Source: Curtobacterium sp. 9128 (GTDB lineage Bacteria > Actinomycetota > Actinomycetes > Actinomycetales > Microbacteriaceae). From it: a stretch of 64,000 bases of DNA. Shown here piece by piece: positions 27,402 to 37,002 of the stretch. The stretch covers positions 3,472,001 to 3,536,000 of the forward strand of contig NZ_LT576451.1 of NCBI RefSeq assembly GCF_900086645.1, written 5' to 3'. A program made the position numbers and the translations under genes. The notes below the pieces were generated by a model, which saw only the letters and a program-made list of their open reading frames with translations, was not told the DNA's origin and did not search any database. Within the stretch, counting starts at the first letter, position 1, and every line of letters starts with the position of its first letter.

Positions 27402-28952
27402 GTGACGGACACCATCCTCGAGATGCGTGACATCACCAAGACGTTCCCCGGCGTCAAGGCCCTGCAGGGGGTCTCGATCGAGGTCGAGCGCGGCCAGGTC
27501 CACGCGATCTGCGGCGAGAACGGCGCCGGCAAGTCCACGCTCATGAAGGTCCTGTCCGGGGTCTACCCCGCAGGCACGTTCGAGGGCGAGATCCTGCTCG
27601 ACGGGTCCCCCGTGTCGTTCTCGAGCATCAACGACTCCGAGGCTTCGGGCGTCGTGATCATCCACCAGGAACTCGCGCTCAGCCCGTTCCTGTCGATCGC
27701 GGAGAACATCTTCCTCGGCAACGAGCGGTCGTCAGGCGGGTTCATCGACTGGAACAAGACGAACCTCGAGGCCGCCGCGCTCCTGGAGCGCGTCGGGCTG
27801 AAGGACAACCCGGTCACGAAGATCGTCGACATCGGCGTCGGCAAGCAGCAGCTCGTCGAGATCGCGAAGGCGCTCTCGAAGCGCGTGAAGCTCCTCATCC
27901 TCGACGAGCCGACCGCGGCGCTGAACGACGACGACTCCGCGCACCTGCTCGACCTCATCCGGTCGCTGCAGGCCGAGGGCATGACGGCGATCATCATCAG
28001 CCACAAGCTCAACGAGATCAAGGCCATCGCGGACAAGGTCACGATCATCCGCGACGGCCAGACGATCGAGACGCTCGACATGCACGGGGGCGAGGTCTCC
28101 GAGGACCGGATCATCCGGGGCATGGTCGGTCGCGACCTGTCGAACCGCTACCCGGAGCACGAGTCGCACGTCGGCGAGGAGCTCCTGCGGATCGAGGACT
28201 GGACGGTCCACCACCCGCTCGACGCGTCCCGCGAGATCATCCACCAGGCGAGCCTCAACGTCCGCGAGGGCGAGATCGTCGGCATCGCCGGACTCATGGG
28301 TGCCGGGCGGACCGAGCTCGCGATGAGCGTCTTCGGGCACTCGTACGGCACCGGCATCAGCGGCACCGTGTACAAGCGCGGCGAACCGATCAAGACCCAC
28401 ACGGTGTCGCAGGCGATCGACCACGGCATCGCCTACGCGACCGAGGACCGGAAGCGCTACGGCCTGAACCTGCTCGACGACATCAAGCGGAACATCTCCG
28501 GCTCCGCGCTCGGCAAGCTCGCCGAGTGGGGCTTCGTGAACGGCTCGCAGGAGACCACGGTCGCCCGGCAGTTCCTGAAGAACCTGAACATCAAGGCGCC
28601 GAACGTCAACGTCGTCACCGGCAAGCTCTCCGGCGGGAACCAGCAGAAGGTCGTCCTGTCGAAGTGGATGTACGCCGACCCCGACGTGCTCATCCTCGAC
28701 GAGCCGACCAGAGGCATCGACGTCGGCGCGAAGTACGAGATCTACACGATCATCAACGCGCTCGCGGACCAGGGCAAGGGGATCATCGTCATCTCCTCCG
28801 AGCTCCCGGAACTGCTCGGCATCTGCGACCGCATCTACACGCTCTCCGAGGGCACCATCACGGCAGACGTCCCCCGCGCGGAGGCGACGCCAGAGGTCCT
28901 CATGCAGTACATGACCCAGGAACGGGAGACCCCTGTCAATGAACGCGCTTAA
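27402..28952 (+). CDS. mmsA: Multiple-monosaccharide ABC transporter ATP-binding protein
   Basis: 516 residues, double-ATPase CUT2 type. First domain has GENGAGKST at 38-46 and [10 protein letters not shown]. The second has the usual degenerate [10 protein letters not shown], then [15 protein letters not shown] and [22 protein letters not shown] start ([10 protein letters not shown]) is chosen because GGAAGG lies about 9 bases upstream; a longer frame begins inside the hairpin. Its 3' end overlaps mmsB by 14 bases. Energises import of the sugars bound by ChvE. Confidence 0.94.
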   Translation: MTDTILEMRDITKTFPGVKALQGVSIEVERGQVHAICGENGAGKSTLMKVLSGVYPAGTFEGEILLDGSPVSFSSINDSEASGVVIIHQELALSPFLSIAENIFLGNERSSGGFIDWNKTNLEAAALLERVGLKDNPVTKIVDIGVGKQQLVEIAKALSKRVKLLILDEPTAALNDDDSAHLLDLIRSLQAEGMTAIIISHKLNEIKAIADKVTIIRDGQTIETLDMHGGEVSEDRIIRGMVGRDLSNRYPEHESHVGEELLRIEDWTVHHPLDASREIIHQASLNVREGEIVGIAGLMGAGRTELAMSVFGHSYGTGISGTVYKRGEPIKTHTVSQAIDHGIAYATEDRKRYGLNLLDDIKRNISGSALGKLAEWGFVNGSQETTVARQFLKNLNIKAPNVNVVTGKLSGGNQQKVVLSKWMYADPDVLILDEPTRGIDVGAKYEIYTIINALADQGKGIIVISSELPELLGICDRIYTLSEGTITADVPRAEATPEVLMQYMTQERETPVNERA

Positions 28953-30120
28953 GTCCGCCGCCGGCTACCTCACCGGGCAGCTCCGACAGATCGGCCTGTT
29001 CATCGCGCTGATCGTCATCGTCATCTTCTTCCAGGTGACGACGGGCGGGATCACCCTCGCCCCGATCAACGTCTCGAACCTGATCGTCCAGAACAGCTAC
29101 ATCCTGATCCTCGCGATCGGCATGGTGATGGTCATCATCGCCGGCCACATCGACCTGTCCGTCGGGTCCGTCGTCGCCTTCACCGGGGCGATGGCCGGCG
29201 TCATGATCACGCAGTGGCACGTGCCGTGGCCCGTCGCGGTCGTCCTCTGCCTGGTCATCGGCGCCCTCGTCGGCGCCTGGCAGGGGTTCTGGATCGCGTA
29301 CTTCGGGATCCCCGCGTTCATCGTCACGCTCGCCGGCATGCTCGCGTTCCGAGGGGCCGCGCAGATCGCCCTGCAGAACCAGCAGATCTCGCCGTTCCCC
29401 GAGGGCTTCCGCTCGCTCGGCTCCGGCTTCCTGCCGGCGTTCGGCAGCTCCGGCTACGAACCGCTGACGATGATCCTCGGCATCGTCGCCGCCGCGATCC
29501 TCGTCCTCACGGCGTTCCGCGGTCGGGCGACGCGTCGCAAGTACCAGCTCGAGGACGAGCCGTTCGCCTGGTTCCTGACGAAGCTCGTGTTCACGGTCGC
29601 GCTCGTCATGTACGTCGCGCTGCTGCTCGCGAGCTACAACGGCACGCCGATCGTGCTCGTCATCCTCGGTGTGCTCGTCGTCGTGTACTCGCTCGTGATG
29701 CGGAGCGCGGTGTTCGGCCGGCACATCTACGCGATCGGCGGCAACGCCCTCGCCGCGCAGCTGTCCGGTGTGAAGACGAAGCGCGTGACCTTCCTGCTGT
29801 TCGTCAACATGGGCGTGATCTCGGCGCTCGCGGGCGTGGTCTTCACCGGGCAGCTCAACCTGGCGTCGCCGAGCGCCGGCAACGGCTTCGAGCTCGACGC
29901 CATCGCCGCGGTGTTCATCGGTGGCGCGGCGGTCACGGGCGGCATCGGCACCGTGCCCGGCGCCATCGTCGGTGGTCTCATCATCGGCATCCTGAACAAC
30001 GGCATGTCGATCCTCGGCGTCGGGACGGAGTTCCAGTCGCTCATCAAGGGCCTGGTGCTGCTCGCCGCCGTCGCGTTCGACGTGTTCAACAAGCGTCGGG
30101 CCGCGTCCGCGCGCAAGTAG
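28939..30120 (+). CDS. mmsB: Multiple-monosaccharide ABC transporter permease
   Basis: 393 residues, BPD_transp_2 family, GguB/XylH-like with about ten hydrophobic segments. The hallmark [20 protein letters not shown] is near residue 70, [17 protein letters not shown] follows, and the C-terminal [31 protein letters not shown] is family-typical. A charged loop around [12 protein letters not shown] lies mid-protein. Last gene of the operon, followed by a perfect 25-bp-stem hairpin. Confidence 0.94.
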   Translation: MNALKSAAGYLTGQLRQIGLFIALIVIVIFFQVTTGGITLAPINVSNLIVQNSYILILAIGMVMVIIAGHIDLSVGSVVAFTGAMAGVMITQWHVPWPVAVVLCLVIGALVGAWQGFWIAYFGIPAFIVTLAGMLAFRGAAQIALQNQQISPFPEGFRSLGSGFLPAFGSSGYEPLTMILGIVAAAILVLTAFRGRATRRKYQLEDEPFAWFLTKLVFTVALVMYVALLLASYNGTPIVLVILGVLVVVYSLVMRSAVFGRHIYAIGGNALAAQLSGVKTKRVTFLLFVNMGVISALAGVVFTGQLNLASPSAGNGFELDAIAAVFIGGAAVTGGIGTVPGAIVGGLIIGILNNGMSILGVGTEFQSLIKGLVLLAAVAFDVFNKRRAASARK

Positions 30121-30125
30121 CGGGC

Positions 30126-30174
30126 CTCCCCCGCTTCCGCCTCTCCCCCGCTTCCGCCCCTCCCCCGCTTCCGC
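30126..30174. repeat. Three tandem CTCCCCCGCTTCCGC units, period 17
   Basis: Identical 15-mers at 30126-30140, 30143-30157 and 30160-30174, spaced exactly 17 bases, right after mmsB and running into the hairpin at 30171. Probably slippage-generated; no function evident. Confidence 0.75.
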
Positions 30175-30225
30175 GAAAGCGACAGATTCCCGCTGGACAT
30201 CAGCGGGAATCTGTCGCTTTCGCGG
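30171..30225. terminator. Perfect 25-bp-stem hairpin (AAAGCGACAG family)
   Basis: Left arm 30171-30195 and right arm 30201-30225 are exact reverse complements, with a 5-base loop GACAT. It serves the convergent mmsB and GH13 genes as a bidirectional terminator candidate. The AAAGCGACAG core recurs at the same arm position in the hairpin at 47333-47385. Confidence 0.85.
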
Positions 30226-30249
30226 TGTGGAGTGAGGGGCAGGCGCGGG

Positions 30250-31590
30250 TCAGGCGCGGGTCAGGACGGCCCAGCCAGCGGACGGGAGGCGCACGGTCCC
30301 GTCCGCCACGGCACCACCGCCCGCCTCCACCCGCGTCGCGTCGGCCGCGGGCAGCTCGACGGGGTCGTCCGACAGGTTCAGGGCGGTCACCACGACGGCG
30401 TCCGCCGTCGCCGTGCGGAGCACGAGAGCGGTGTTCGTCAGGTGCACGACGTCGGTGTGCGCCCGGTGCAGCCACGGGTTCCGACGCCGGAGGGCGACGA
30501 GGGCCTCGTACGTGTGCGTCGTCGCGTCCGGTGCCGGCGGGGCCTCGGGGAACGCCGGGCGGACGGCATCGTCGCCGCCGACCCGTTCCTCCTTCACCCC
30601 GGTCCACCCGTACTCGTCGCCCGCCCAGACGATCGGCGTGCCCGCCACCGTGAACAGGACCGCAGCGGCGTGCCCGACGAACCGGTCCCCCACGGAACTC
30701 GCGATGCGCGTGACGTCGTGGTTGCCGACGAAGGTGGTCGGGACGAAGGTCTCGAGGAGCGCGTCGTGTCGTTCGAGTGCGTGCGCCAGCTCGTGGCAGT
30801 TCCGGTCGGCGATGCCGTGCCAGATGCCCTGCCAGAGCTCGTACTGCGTGGTGGAGTCCATCGTCGACGCGCGGACGATCGCCGCCGCGTCGCCGTGGAT
30901 CACCTCACCGCTGAACCACGCCTCCGGGAAGCGCTCCCGCACGCGCGGCAGGACCCGCGCCCAGAACTCCGGCGGCACCGCGTACGCCGCGTCGAGCCGC
31001 CACCCGTCGACCCCGCGGCCGAGCCAGTGCGTCATCACCTCGACGACGAGGTCCTCGGTCTCGCGGCTGCCGTGGTCGAGTGCGACGAGGATGTCGTGCC
31101 CCTCGAAGAGCCCCACCGGCACCGGGTCGCCGGGGTTCCACCCGGTCCAGTCGATCCCGAACAGCGATGCCGACTCCGCGGCGGGACCGTCCGCCTCGAT
31201 CGCCCGGAAGGCGGGGTGGTCCCGTCCCACGTGGTTGAACACCCCGTCGAGCAGGACCCGGATCCCGCGCTCGTGCGCAGCGGACACCAGCCGGTCGAAG
31301 TCGTCGTCGTCGCCGAGTCTCGGGTCGATCCGGAAGTGGTCCACGGTGTCGTAGCCGTGCGTCGAGCTCTGGAACACCGGGCCGAGCAGCAGTCCGTTCA
31401 GCCCGAGACCGACCACGTGGTCGAGCCAGGCCGTGATCCGGTCGAGCCGGTGGTCAACGGGGCGGTCGGCCACGGGCGTCTCCGGGCGGACGTCTGATCC
31501 GACGAAGCCGAGGGGGTAGACGTGCCACCACATGACGTGCGCGACCCAGTCCGGCTCGGGCGGGAGGGACGGGACGGTGTCGTTGCTCAC
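30250..31590 (-). CDS. GH13 alpha-amylase-family glycosidase
   Basis: 446 residues, no signal peptide. The four GH13 regions are visible: DGVFNHVG (I), GWRLDAAY (II, nucleophile Asp), FSGEVIHG (III, acid/base Glu) and FVGNHD (IV). The GTG start (VSNDTVPSLP) gives a protein beginning just ahead of the WWHVYPLGFVG start of the barrel. Specificity within GH13 (maltodextrin, trehalose or other) cannot be decided. It converges with the ChvE transporter operon and is divergent from the DUF2256/DUF3253 gene. Confidence 0.88.
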   Translation of the reverse strand: MSNDTVPSLPPEPDWVAHVMWWHVYPLGFVGSDVRPETPVADRPVDHRLDRITAWLDHVVGLGLNGLLLGPVFQSSTHGYDTVDHFRIDPRLGDDDDFDRLVSAAHERGIRVLLDGVFNHVGRDHPAFRAIEADGPAAESASLFGIDWTGWNPGDPVPVGLFEGHDILVALDHGSRETEDLVVEVMTHWLGRGVDGWRLDAAYAVPPEFWARVLPRVRERFPEAWFSGEVIHGDAAAIVRASTMDSTTQYELWQGIWHGIADRNCHELAHALERHDALLETFVPTTFVGNHDVTRIASSVGDRFVGHAAAVLFTVAGTPIVWAGDEYGWTGVKEERVGGDDAVRPAFPEAPPAPDATTHTYEALVALRRRNPWLHRAHTDVVHLTNTALVLRTATADAVVVTALNLSDDPVELPAADATRVEAGGGAVADGTVRLPSAGWAVLTRA

Positions 31591-31657
31591 CGCCACGATC
31601 GTGCCAGCCGGACCTGTGCTGTGTACGGGACCGGACACGGGGACGAGGATGGCTGGC

Positions 31658-32056
31658 ATGGGACGAGCGATCAGGACCGCGGCGGACGCCGATCGGGTGG
31701 AGTCGGCACAGGCGGAGAAGACCTGCGCCGCGTGCGGCCGTCGGATGCCCTCGTCAGCAGCACCCGAGGCGAAGTGGTGCTCGGCTGCCTGCCGGAAGCA
31801 CGGCGTCGACGCCACCGACCGCGCACTCGAGCAACGCATCGACGAGCTGCTCGCCGCCCGGGCCCGGACGTCGAGCATCTGCCCGTCAGAGGTGGCCCGC
31901 TCCCTCGACCCGGACGACTGGCGCGACCTCATGGAGCCGGCGCGTCGGGCGGCCCGTCGCATGGTGGCGAGGGGCGAGGTCGAGATCACCCAGGGCGGGA
32001 ACGTCGTGGATCCGTCGACGGCGAAGGGGCCGATCCGGATCCGTCGTCCGCGATGA
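31658..32056 (+). CDS. DUF2256-DUF3253 zinc-ribbon/winged-helix protein
   Basis: 132 residues. N-terminal zinc-binding cluster Cys23, Cys26, Cys41, Cys45 (KTCAACGRRM...WCSAACRKH) as in DUF2256. The remaining residues, about 55-128, match DUF3253 (LEQRIDELLAAR, ICPSEVARSL, WRDLMEPARRAARRMVARGEVEITQGG). The ATG with GAGG 9 bases upstream is chosen; another in-frame ATG lies three codons earlier. Function unknown; a nucleic-acid role is plausible from the fold. Confidence 0.75.
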   Translation: MGRAIRTAADADRVESAQAEKTCAACGRRMPSSAAPEAKWCSAACRKHGVDATDRALEQRIDELLAARARTSSICPSEVARSLDPDDWRDLMEPARRAARRMVARGEVEITQGGNVVDPSTAKGPIRIRRPR

Positions 32057-32093
32057 GGGAACACCGGCAACCCGACAGCTGTTCGCGACGTTG

Positions 32094-33191
32094 ATGACTT
32101 CCGTCGAGACCACACCGTCCACCGACCATCGCCGCGCACTCGTCGTGGGGGCGAGCGGCATCACCGGCTCCGCCCTCGTCGCGCAGCTCACCCGCGAAGG
32201 GTGGGACGTCGGCGCGCTCTCCCGACGTGCCGGCACGCGTGACGGGGTCCGCGGTGTCGCCGCCGACCTCCGTGACGCGGATGCCCTGCGCGCTGCTCTC
32301 GCCGACGAACGTCCTACGCACGTGTTCTTCACCGCGTGGCAACGGCAGGCGACCGAGGCGGAGAACATCGCGGTCAACGGTGGCATGGTCCGCGACCTGC
32401 TCGCCGCGCTCGACCACGCCCCGCTCGACCACGCCGCCCTGGTCACCGGGCTGAAGCACTACCTCGGCCCGTTCGAGGCCTACGCCGCTGGTGAGATGCC
32501 CGACACGCCCTTCCACGAAGAGGAGCCACGGCTCGACACCCCGAACTTCTACTACGCGCAAGAGGACGAACTCTTCGCAGCGGCCGAGCGGCAGGGCTTC
32601 ACCTGGTCCGTGCACCGTTCGCACACCGTCATCGGCCACGCGGTCGGCAACGCGATGAACATGGGGCTCACGCTCGCGGTCCAGGCGACCATCGCGAAGG
32701 AGCTCGACCTCGACTTCGTGTTCCCCGGCAGCGAGGCGCAGTGGAACGGCCTCACCGACATGACCGACGCTGGTGTCCTCGCCGAGCAGATGGTCTGGGC
32801 GTCGACGGATCCCGCGGGTGCCGACGAGGCGTTCAACATCGTCAACGGCGACGTCTTCCGGTGGCGGTGGATGTGGCCGCGCCTCGCGGAACACCTCGGG
32901 GTGGACCCGGCGCGGGTCGTCGGCTACGAGGACGCACCGCGACCGCTCGAACAGCAGATGGCGCCGTACGAGTCGTCGTGGGCGGGCATCGCCGAGCGGC
33001 ACGGCCTCGTGGAACCCGACATCTCACGACTCGCCTCGTGGTGGCACACCGACGCCGACCTCGGCCGCGCGATGGAGGTCGTCACCGACATGGGCAAGAG
33101 CCGCGAGGCCGGGTTCACCGCGTACCGCCGCACCGAGCGGGCGTTCGCGGACCTCTTCGCCCGCTACCGCGCCGACCGACTGATCCCCTGA
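32094..33191 (+). CDS. PRISE-like SDR (progesterone 5-beta-reductase/iridoid synthase-type reductase)
   Basis: 365 residues. Extended/atypical short-chain dehydrogenase with GASGITG at 19-25. Motifs diagnostic of the PRISE group are present: TGLKHYLGPFEAY with Lys121 and NFYYAQEDELF with Tyr153/Tyr154, the proton-relay residues of enone 1,4-reductases. The family reduces activated C=C bonds with NADPH; the bacterial substrate is unknown. It lies 37 bases after the DUF3253 gene and converges with the radical SAM gene. Confidence 0.85.
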   Translation: MTSVETTPSTDHRRALVVGASGITGSALVAQLTREGWDVGALSRRAGTRDGVRGVAADLRDADALRAALADERPTHVFFTAWQRQATEAENIAVNGGMVRDLLAALDHAPLDHAALVTGLKHYLGPFEAYAAGEMPDTPFHEEEPRLDTPNFYYAQEDELFAAAERQGFTWSVHRSHTVIGHAVGNAMNMGLTLAVQATIAKELDLDFVFPGSEAQWNGLTDMTDAGVLAEQMVWASTDPAGADEAFNIVNGDVFRWRWMWPRLAEHLGVDPARVVGYEDAPRPLEQQMAPYESSWAGIAERHGLVEPDISRLASWWHTDADLGRAMEVVTDMGKSREAGFTAYRRTERAFADLFARYRADRLIP

Positions 33192-33216
33192 CCAGCCCGC
33201 GGGACCCCGACCCGCG

Positions 33217-34290
33217 TCAGAACGCGTACCGGATCCGGCACGACGGCAGGTGCTCGGCGACGAGTTCCCGGAAGCGCTCGACGAGCTGCGCCTTCGTGCC
33301 GGACCGGTAGCGGACGTTCACGGCACCGTTCTGCGACACCTTGGACTCCTGCAGGTCCGGGCGCCACAAGAGTTCCTCGCCCTTGGGGTGCCACCCGAGG
33401 TTGACCTCGTGGAGCTGCTCGTTGTGGGTCAGGAAGATCACCTCGGCCGCGAGCTGCTCCTTGGCCCGCGGGGACAGGACGTCGTCGACCTCGCGCAGGA
33501 GTGCCGCCCAGTCCTGCTCCCACGTCGGGGTGACGATGATCGGCGAGAAGTTGAGGTGGACCTCGTACCCGGCCTCGACGAAGTCGTCGACCGCGCGGAT
33601 CCGTTCGGACACCGGCGACGTGCGGATGTCCACGAGCTTCGCGGTGTCGTGCGGCATGAGCGAGAACCGGATCCGGGTGCGCCCCATCGGGTCCCAGTCG
33701 AGCAGCTCGCGGTTCACGTACTTCGTCGCGAAGGACGCCTTCGCCGTCGGTGTCATCCGGAACAGGTCGCAGAGGTCCCGCACGTTGTCGCCGATCAGGG
33801 CGTCGACGGAACAGTCGCTGTTCTCACCGATGTCGTAGACCCACGCGTCGGCGTCGCACTGGTTCGGCTCGGTTTTGGACCCCTGCTTGTGGACGTGCCG
33901 CGCGACGTGCTTCGTGATCTGCTCGATGTTCGCGAAGACGGTGACCGGGTTGCTGTACCCCTTGCGCCGCGGGACGTAGCAGTACGAGCACGCCATCGCG
34001 CAGCCGTTCGCCGTCGACGGGGCGATGAAGTCCGCGGAGCGCCCGTTCGGACGGGTGACGAGCGACTTCTTCACGCCGAGCACGAGCGCCTCGGTCTTGA
34101 TGCGCACCCAGCGCTGGACGTTGCGTTCGTCGCCGTGTACCTCGGGGATGTTCCAGTGCGATGCAACCGGGACGATCTCGGCATCGGGCCAGCGGCCGAC
34201 GACCTCGACGCCACGGGGCAGTTCGAGGGCAGCGGGCTCGGCGTAGATCCGTCGGACGTCGAGCAGCGGGCGTGCACGGGGAGCGGTCAT
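33217..34290 (-). CDS. Spore-photoproduct-lyase-like radical SAM protein
   Basis: 357 residues. The cluster motif CAMACSYC gives Cys97-x3-Cys101-x2-Cys104, the spacing special to spore photoproduct lyase rather than the usual x3-x2 with aromatic CxxxCxxC variants. Cys145 (EPNQCDADAW) sits at the distance expected for the H-atom-donating Cys141 of Bacillus SplB. Start at MTAPRARPLLDVRRI. No sporulation genes are in view and the apparent lineage does not sporulate, so the substrate may be another DNA lesion or something different. Confidence 0.83.
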   Translation of the reverse strand: MTAPRARPLLDVRRIYAEPAALELPRGVEVVGRWPDAEIVPVASHWNIPEVHGDERNVQRWVRIKTEALVLGVKKSLVTRPNGRSADFIAPSTANGCAMACSYCYVPRRKGYSNPVTVFANIEQITKHVARHVHKQGSKTEPNQCDADAWVYDIGENSDCSVDALIGDNVRDLCDLFRMTPTAKASFATKYVNRELLDWDPMGRTRIRFSLMPHDTAKLVDIRTSPVSERIRAVDDFVEAGYEVHLNFSPIIVTPTWEQDWAALLREVDDVLSPRAKEQLAAEVIFLTHNEQLHEVNLGWHPKGEELLWRPDLQESKVSQNGAVNVRYRSGTKAQLVERFRELVAEHLPSCRIRYAF

Positions 34291-34335
34291 CGCACCCTGT
34301 CTACCGGAGACCCCCGACGGTGCAGACTCGCAGGC

Positions 34336-34635
34336 ATGAGCGAACCCGACGAGCACTTCTTCGTCGTCGACGGCCGACGCTGGCGCCGGACGGACCCGGC
34401 ACTTCCCGAGGACGTCGCGGCGGCGCTCCGCTCCCACCTGGGTCGTGGACGGAACGCCGTCAAGCAGGCGAAGCGGTCCGGTGACGACGACGCGCTCGCA
34501 GCCGCCCGGCACCGGAACGGCATCGCCAAGCACGGCCTCGGTGAGCGCGGGCCGGAGTGGTGGGAGCGCCAGGAGGCCGACCGGATCGCGGACGCCGAGC
34601 GGGCGCTCGCCGAACTCGACCGTACGCAGCCGTGA
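34336..34635 (+). CDS. Small hypothetical protein, 99 residues
   Basis: Charged, helical-looking protein (MSEPDEHFFVVDGRRWRRTDP ... GLGERGPEWWERQEADRIADAERALAELD). It lacks a signal peptide or membrane segment. I do not recognise an assigned function, though similar small proteins occur in actinobacteria. Its TGA is overlapped by the GTG of the next gene (GTGA), implying a two-gene unit. Divergent from the radical SAM gene across 45 bases. Confidence 0.7.
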   Translation: MSEPDEHFFVVDGRRWRRTDPALPEDVAAALRSHLGRGRNAVKQAKRSGDDDALAAARHRNGIAKHGLGERGPEWWERQEADRIADAERALAELDRTQP

Positions 34636-35084
34636 CGACGATCCGCCCGCCGCGGCTCGACCGTGTCCTCAACCTGATCGTGTTCGGGCCGGTGGTCATC
34701 GGCACCGGGATCGCCGTGGCCGCCGTCGCGTTCGTGCCCGGAGCCTCGGCCCGGGTGTTCGTGTTCGTCCTGGGCGCCGTGTTCGTGGTGGCCGGCGCCT
34801 GGGTCACGATCCGCCTGCCCCGCGTCGCGATCCACCTGTCCGAGGACGAACTCCGCTACGTCGGCTTCCTCGTCTCGTGGCGCGCGCCCCGAGCCGGCAT
34901 CACCACCGTGCTCGACGACGCCTTCGTCGAGTGGCACGACGCCGCCGGGGCCGGACACCGTCGACAGCTCTGGCTGCTCACCGCTGCCTACCGGGACGAC
35001 GGCACGGTGTTCGCACGGTACTGGCGCTGGCGGCGCGAGGCCCTGCTGCACGTCCGCGACTGGGCGGGTGCTCGCGCGGTCTGA
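34632..35084 (+). CDS. Two-helix membrane protein, PH-like cytoplasmic domain possible
   Basis: 150 residues. Hydrophobic helices at about 10-32 (VLNLIVFGPVVIGTGIAVAAVAF) and 40-60 (VFVFVLGAVFVVAGAWVTI), then a soluble tail with LSEDELRYVGFL and ITTVLDDAFVEW resembling bacterial PH-domain proteins. GTG start overlapping the upstream stop by four bases. Function unknown. Convergent with the GH35 gene. Confidence 0.72.
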   Translation: MTTIRPPRLDRVLNLIVFGPVVIGTGIAVAAVAFVPGASARVFVFVLGAVFVVAGAWVTIRLPRVAIHLSEDELRYVGFLVSWRAPRAGITTVLDDAFVEWHDAAGAGHRRQLWLLTAAYRDDGTVFARYWRWRREALLHVRDWAGARAV

Positions 35085-35134
35085 CCGGGCACACGCGCAG
35101 TCCGAACCTGCGCTCGCCCGGTCCGGGCGGGGAC

Positions 35135-36934
35135 TCAGGCCTCGGTGTGGCCGAGATCCGGCTCGACGCGCAGGCAGACCGAGCGCGACGCGGCCGCGTG
35201 CAGTTCGAACACGACGACCTCGTTCCGCCCGGCACGCAGCACGGGTCCTGGCACGGCGAGCGTGTGCTGCGGACCGCGGGACCAGTACCGGCCGAGGCAG
35301 AACCCGTTCACCCACGCCACGCCCTTCCGGAACCCGGGGAGCGACAGGTACCGGTCCCCCGCGTCGGCGAGGTCGAACGTCCCGAGCGCGAACACCGGCC
35401 CGGCGAGCACGTGCGGGTCGTCCGTCGGCGCGCTCTCACGCAGCGCCTCGAGCGCGGCGTCCGGCAGCGGGTCGAGCGCGAGCGGTGACGCCGTCCAGCG
35501 TTCCAGGAGGGCACCGTCGATGCGCACACCCCCGATCAGGCCCTTCGGCTCGCCGATCCGCGGCCCGTAGTCGACCCGGCCCTGGTCCTCGACGAGGAGC
35601 TCGAGCGTCCCGGTACCCGGCGGCAGCGCGATGGCGCGGTCGTGGTGCTCGCGTTCCAGGACACCGACCGGACGACCGGCGATGCTCACGAGGACGCGGT
35701 CGCGCACCTCCTCCCCGACGGTGAGCACACCGCCGGCTGGCAGGTCGACCTCGGTCCGGTACAGCACGAAGCCCGAGGCGGCACCGAGTGCGTCGAACGT
35801 GGGAGGGGTGTCGTGCGTCGTCCACGACGCGAGGTGCGGCAGCAGCGTCCCCATGGCGGTGGACCGATCGAGTCGGACGGCGACGTCCGTGGCGGGGGTG
35901 CGCCGAGCCTCCAGGCCGGATCCCCCCGGCTGCATCCACTCCGGCAGCTCCGGGACGGGCGCGTAGCGCTCGATGACCGCGCGGAAGGCGTGGAACTTCG
36001 ACGTCGGGCGTCCGGCCTCGTCGAGCGGGGCGTCGTAGTCGTAGGACGTCGCGATCGGCCGGTACACGCCCTTGTCGTTCGCGCCGTTCGTGAAGCCGAA
36101 GTTCGTGCCGCCGTGGAACATGTAGATGTTCACCGATCCGCCGGCGGCGAGGAGCACGTCGAGGTCCTCGGCGCTCGCGGCGGCGGAGGTCGTGTGGTGG
36201 TGCTCGCCCCAGCTGTCGAACCAGCCGTCCCAGAACTCGGAGCACATCAGCGGCCCGGTCGGCTGGGCCTGCCGGAGCCGTTCCAGGCGCGACGCCGAGC
36301 GGGACCCGAACGAGCCGGTCTTGTGCAGCGACGGCAGCGACCCGTCCTCGAGCATGGTGCCCATCGGCTGGTCGACGCTCGTGAACGGGACGGTGAGCCC
36401 GATGTCGCGGTGCATCTGCTCGAGCTTCGTCAGGTAGACAGGGTCGGACCCGTACGCGCCGTACTCGTTCTCGACCTGCACGAGCACGATCGGCCCGCCG
36501 TGGTCGATCTGGCGGGGCACGAGCACCGGAGCGAGGGCTTCGAGGTAGTCCTGCACCGCCGCGAGGAACTGCGGCTCGTCACGGCGGACTCCGACGGTGC
36601 CGTCGGTGAACAGCCAGTACGGCAGGCCGCCGTTGGTCCACTCGGCGCAGATGTACGGGCCGGGGCGGACGATGGCGTGCATGCCCTCGGCGGCGACGAG
36701 GTCGAGGAACCGGCCGAGGTCGAGGCCGCCGGTCAGGTCGAAGACGCCTGGTGACGGTGCGTGCGCGTTCCAGGCGACGTAGGTCTCGATGGTGTTGAGG
36801 CCCATCAGCCTGGCCTTGTGGATCCGGTCCGCCCACAGGTCGGGGTGCACGCGGAAGTAGTGGATCGCGCCGGAGAGGACCCGGTGCGGCTCGCCGTCGA
36901 GCAGGAAGTCGGTGTCGCCGATGGCGAAGCGCAT
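35135..36934 (-). CDS. GH35 beta-galactosidase
   Basis: 599 residues, no signal peptide. N-terminal catalytic barrel with SGAIHYFRVHPDLWADRIHKA and RPGPYICAEW. Acid/base Glu157 is in VENEYG; nucleophile Glu233 is in CSEFWDGWFD. The C-terminal part after about 345 is beta-sandwich, ending with KGVAWVNGFCLGRYW and HTLAVPGPVLRAGRNEVVVFEL. Downstream of a CUT1 importer on the same strand, 68 bases after the binding protein with a hairpin between. Probably cleaves imported beta-galactosides. Confidence 0.93.
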   Translation of the reverse strand: MRFAIGDTDFLLDGEPHRVLSGAIHYFRVHPDLWADRIHKARLMGLNTIETYVAWNAHAPSPGVFDLTGGLDLGRFLDLVAAEGMHAIVRPGPYICAEWTNGGLPYWLFTDGTVGVRRDEPQFLAAVQDYLEALAPVLVPRQIDHGGPIVLVQVENEYGAYGSDPVYLTKLEQMHRDIGLTVPFTSVDQPMGTMLEDGSLPSLHKTGSFGSRSASRLERLRQAQPTGPLMCSEFWDGWFDSWGEHHHTTSAAASAEDLDVLLAAGGSVNIYMFHGGTNFGFTNGANDKGVYRPIATSYDYDAPLDEAGRPTSKFHAFRAVIERYAPVPELPEWMQPGGSGLEARRTPATDVAVRLDRSTAMGTLLPHLASWTTHDTPPTFDALGAASGFVLYRTEVDLPAGGVLTVGEEVRDRVLVSIAGRPVGVLEREHHDRAIALPPGTGTLELLVEDQGRVDYGPRIGEPKGLIGGVRIDGALLERWTASPLALDPLPDAALEALRESAPTDDPHVLAGPVFALGTFDLADAGDRYLSLPGFRKGVAWVNGFCLGRYWSRGPQHTLAVPGPVLRAGRNEVVVFELHAAASRSVCLRVEPDLGHTEA

Positions 36935-36954
36935 GAGTGGAGTCTTTCAGACAG

Positions 36955-36987
36955 CGGGGTCGTGCGGACCGTGTCCGCACGACCCCG
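36955..36987. terminator. Hairpin between galactoside binding-protein gene and GH35
   Basis: 15-bp perfect stem CGGGGTCGTGCGGAC / GTCCGCACGACCCCG with a 3-base loop. It sits between two same-strand genes, so it may attenuate GH35 expression relative to the transporter. Confidence 0.7.
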
Positions 36988-37002
36988 GGGTGGTGGTCGG
37001 TC

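Noticed and set aside
30279..30305. Palindrome arm inserted in the GH13 C-terminus
   Set aside because: CGGACGGGAGGC occurs there, but the encoded residues fit an ordinary C-terminal beta strand; chance similarity cannot be excluded.
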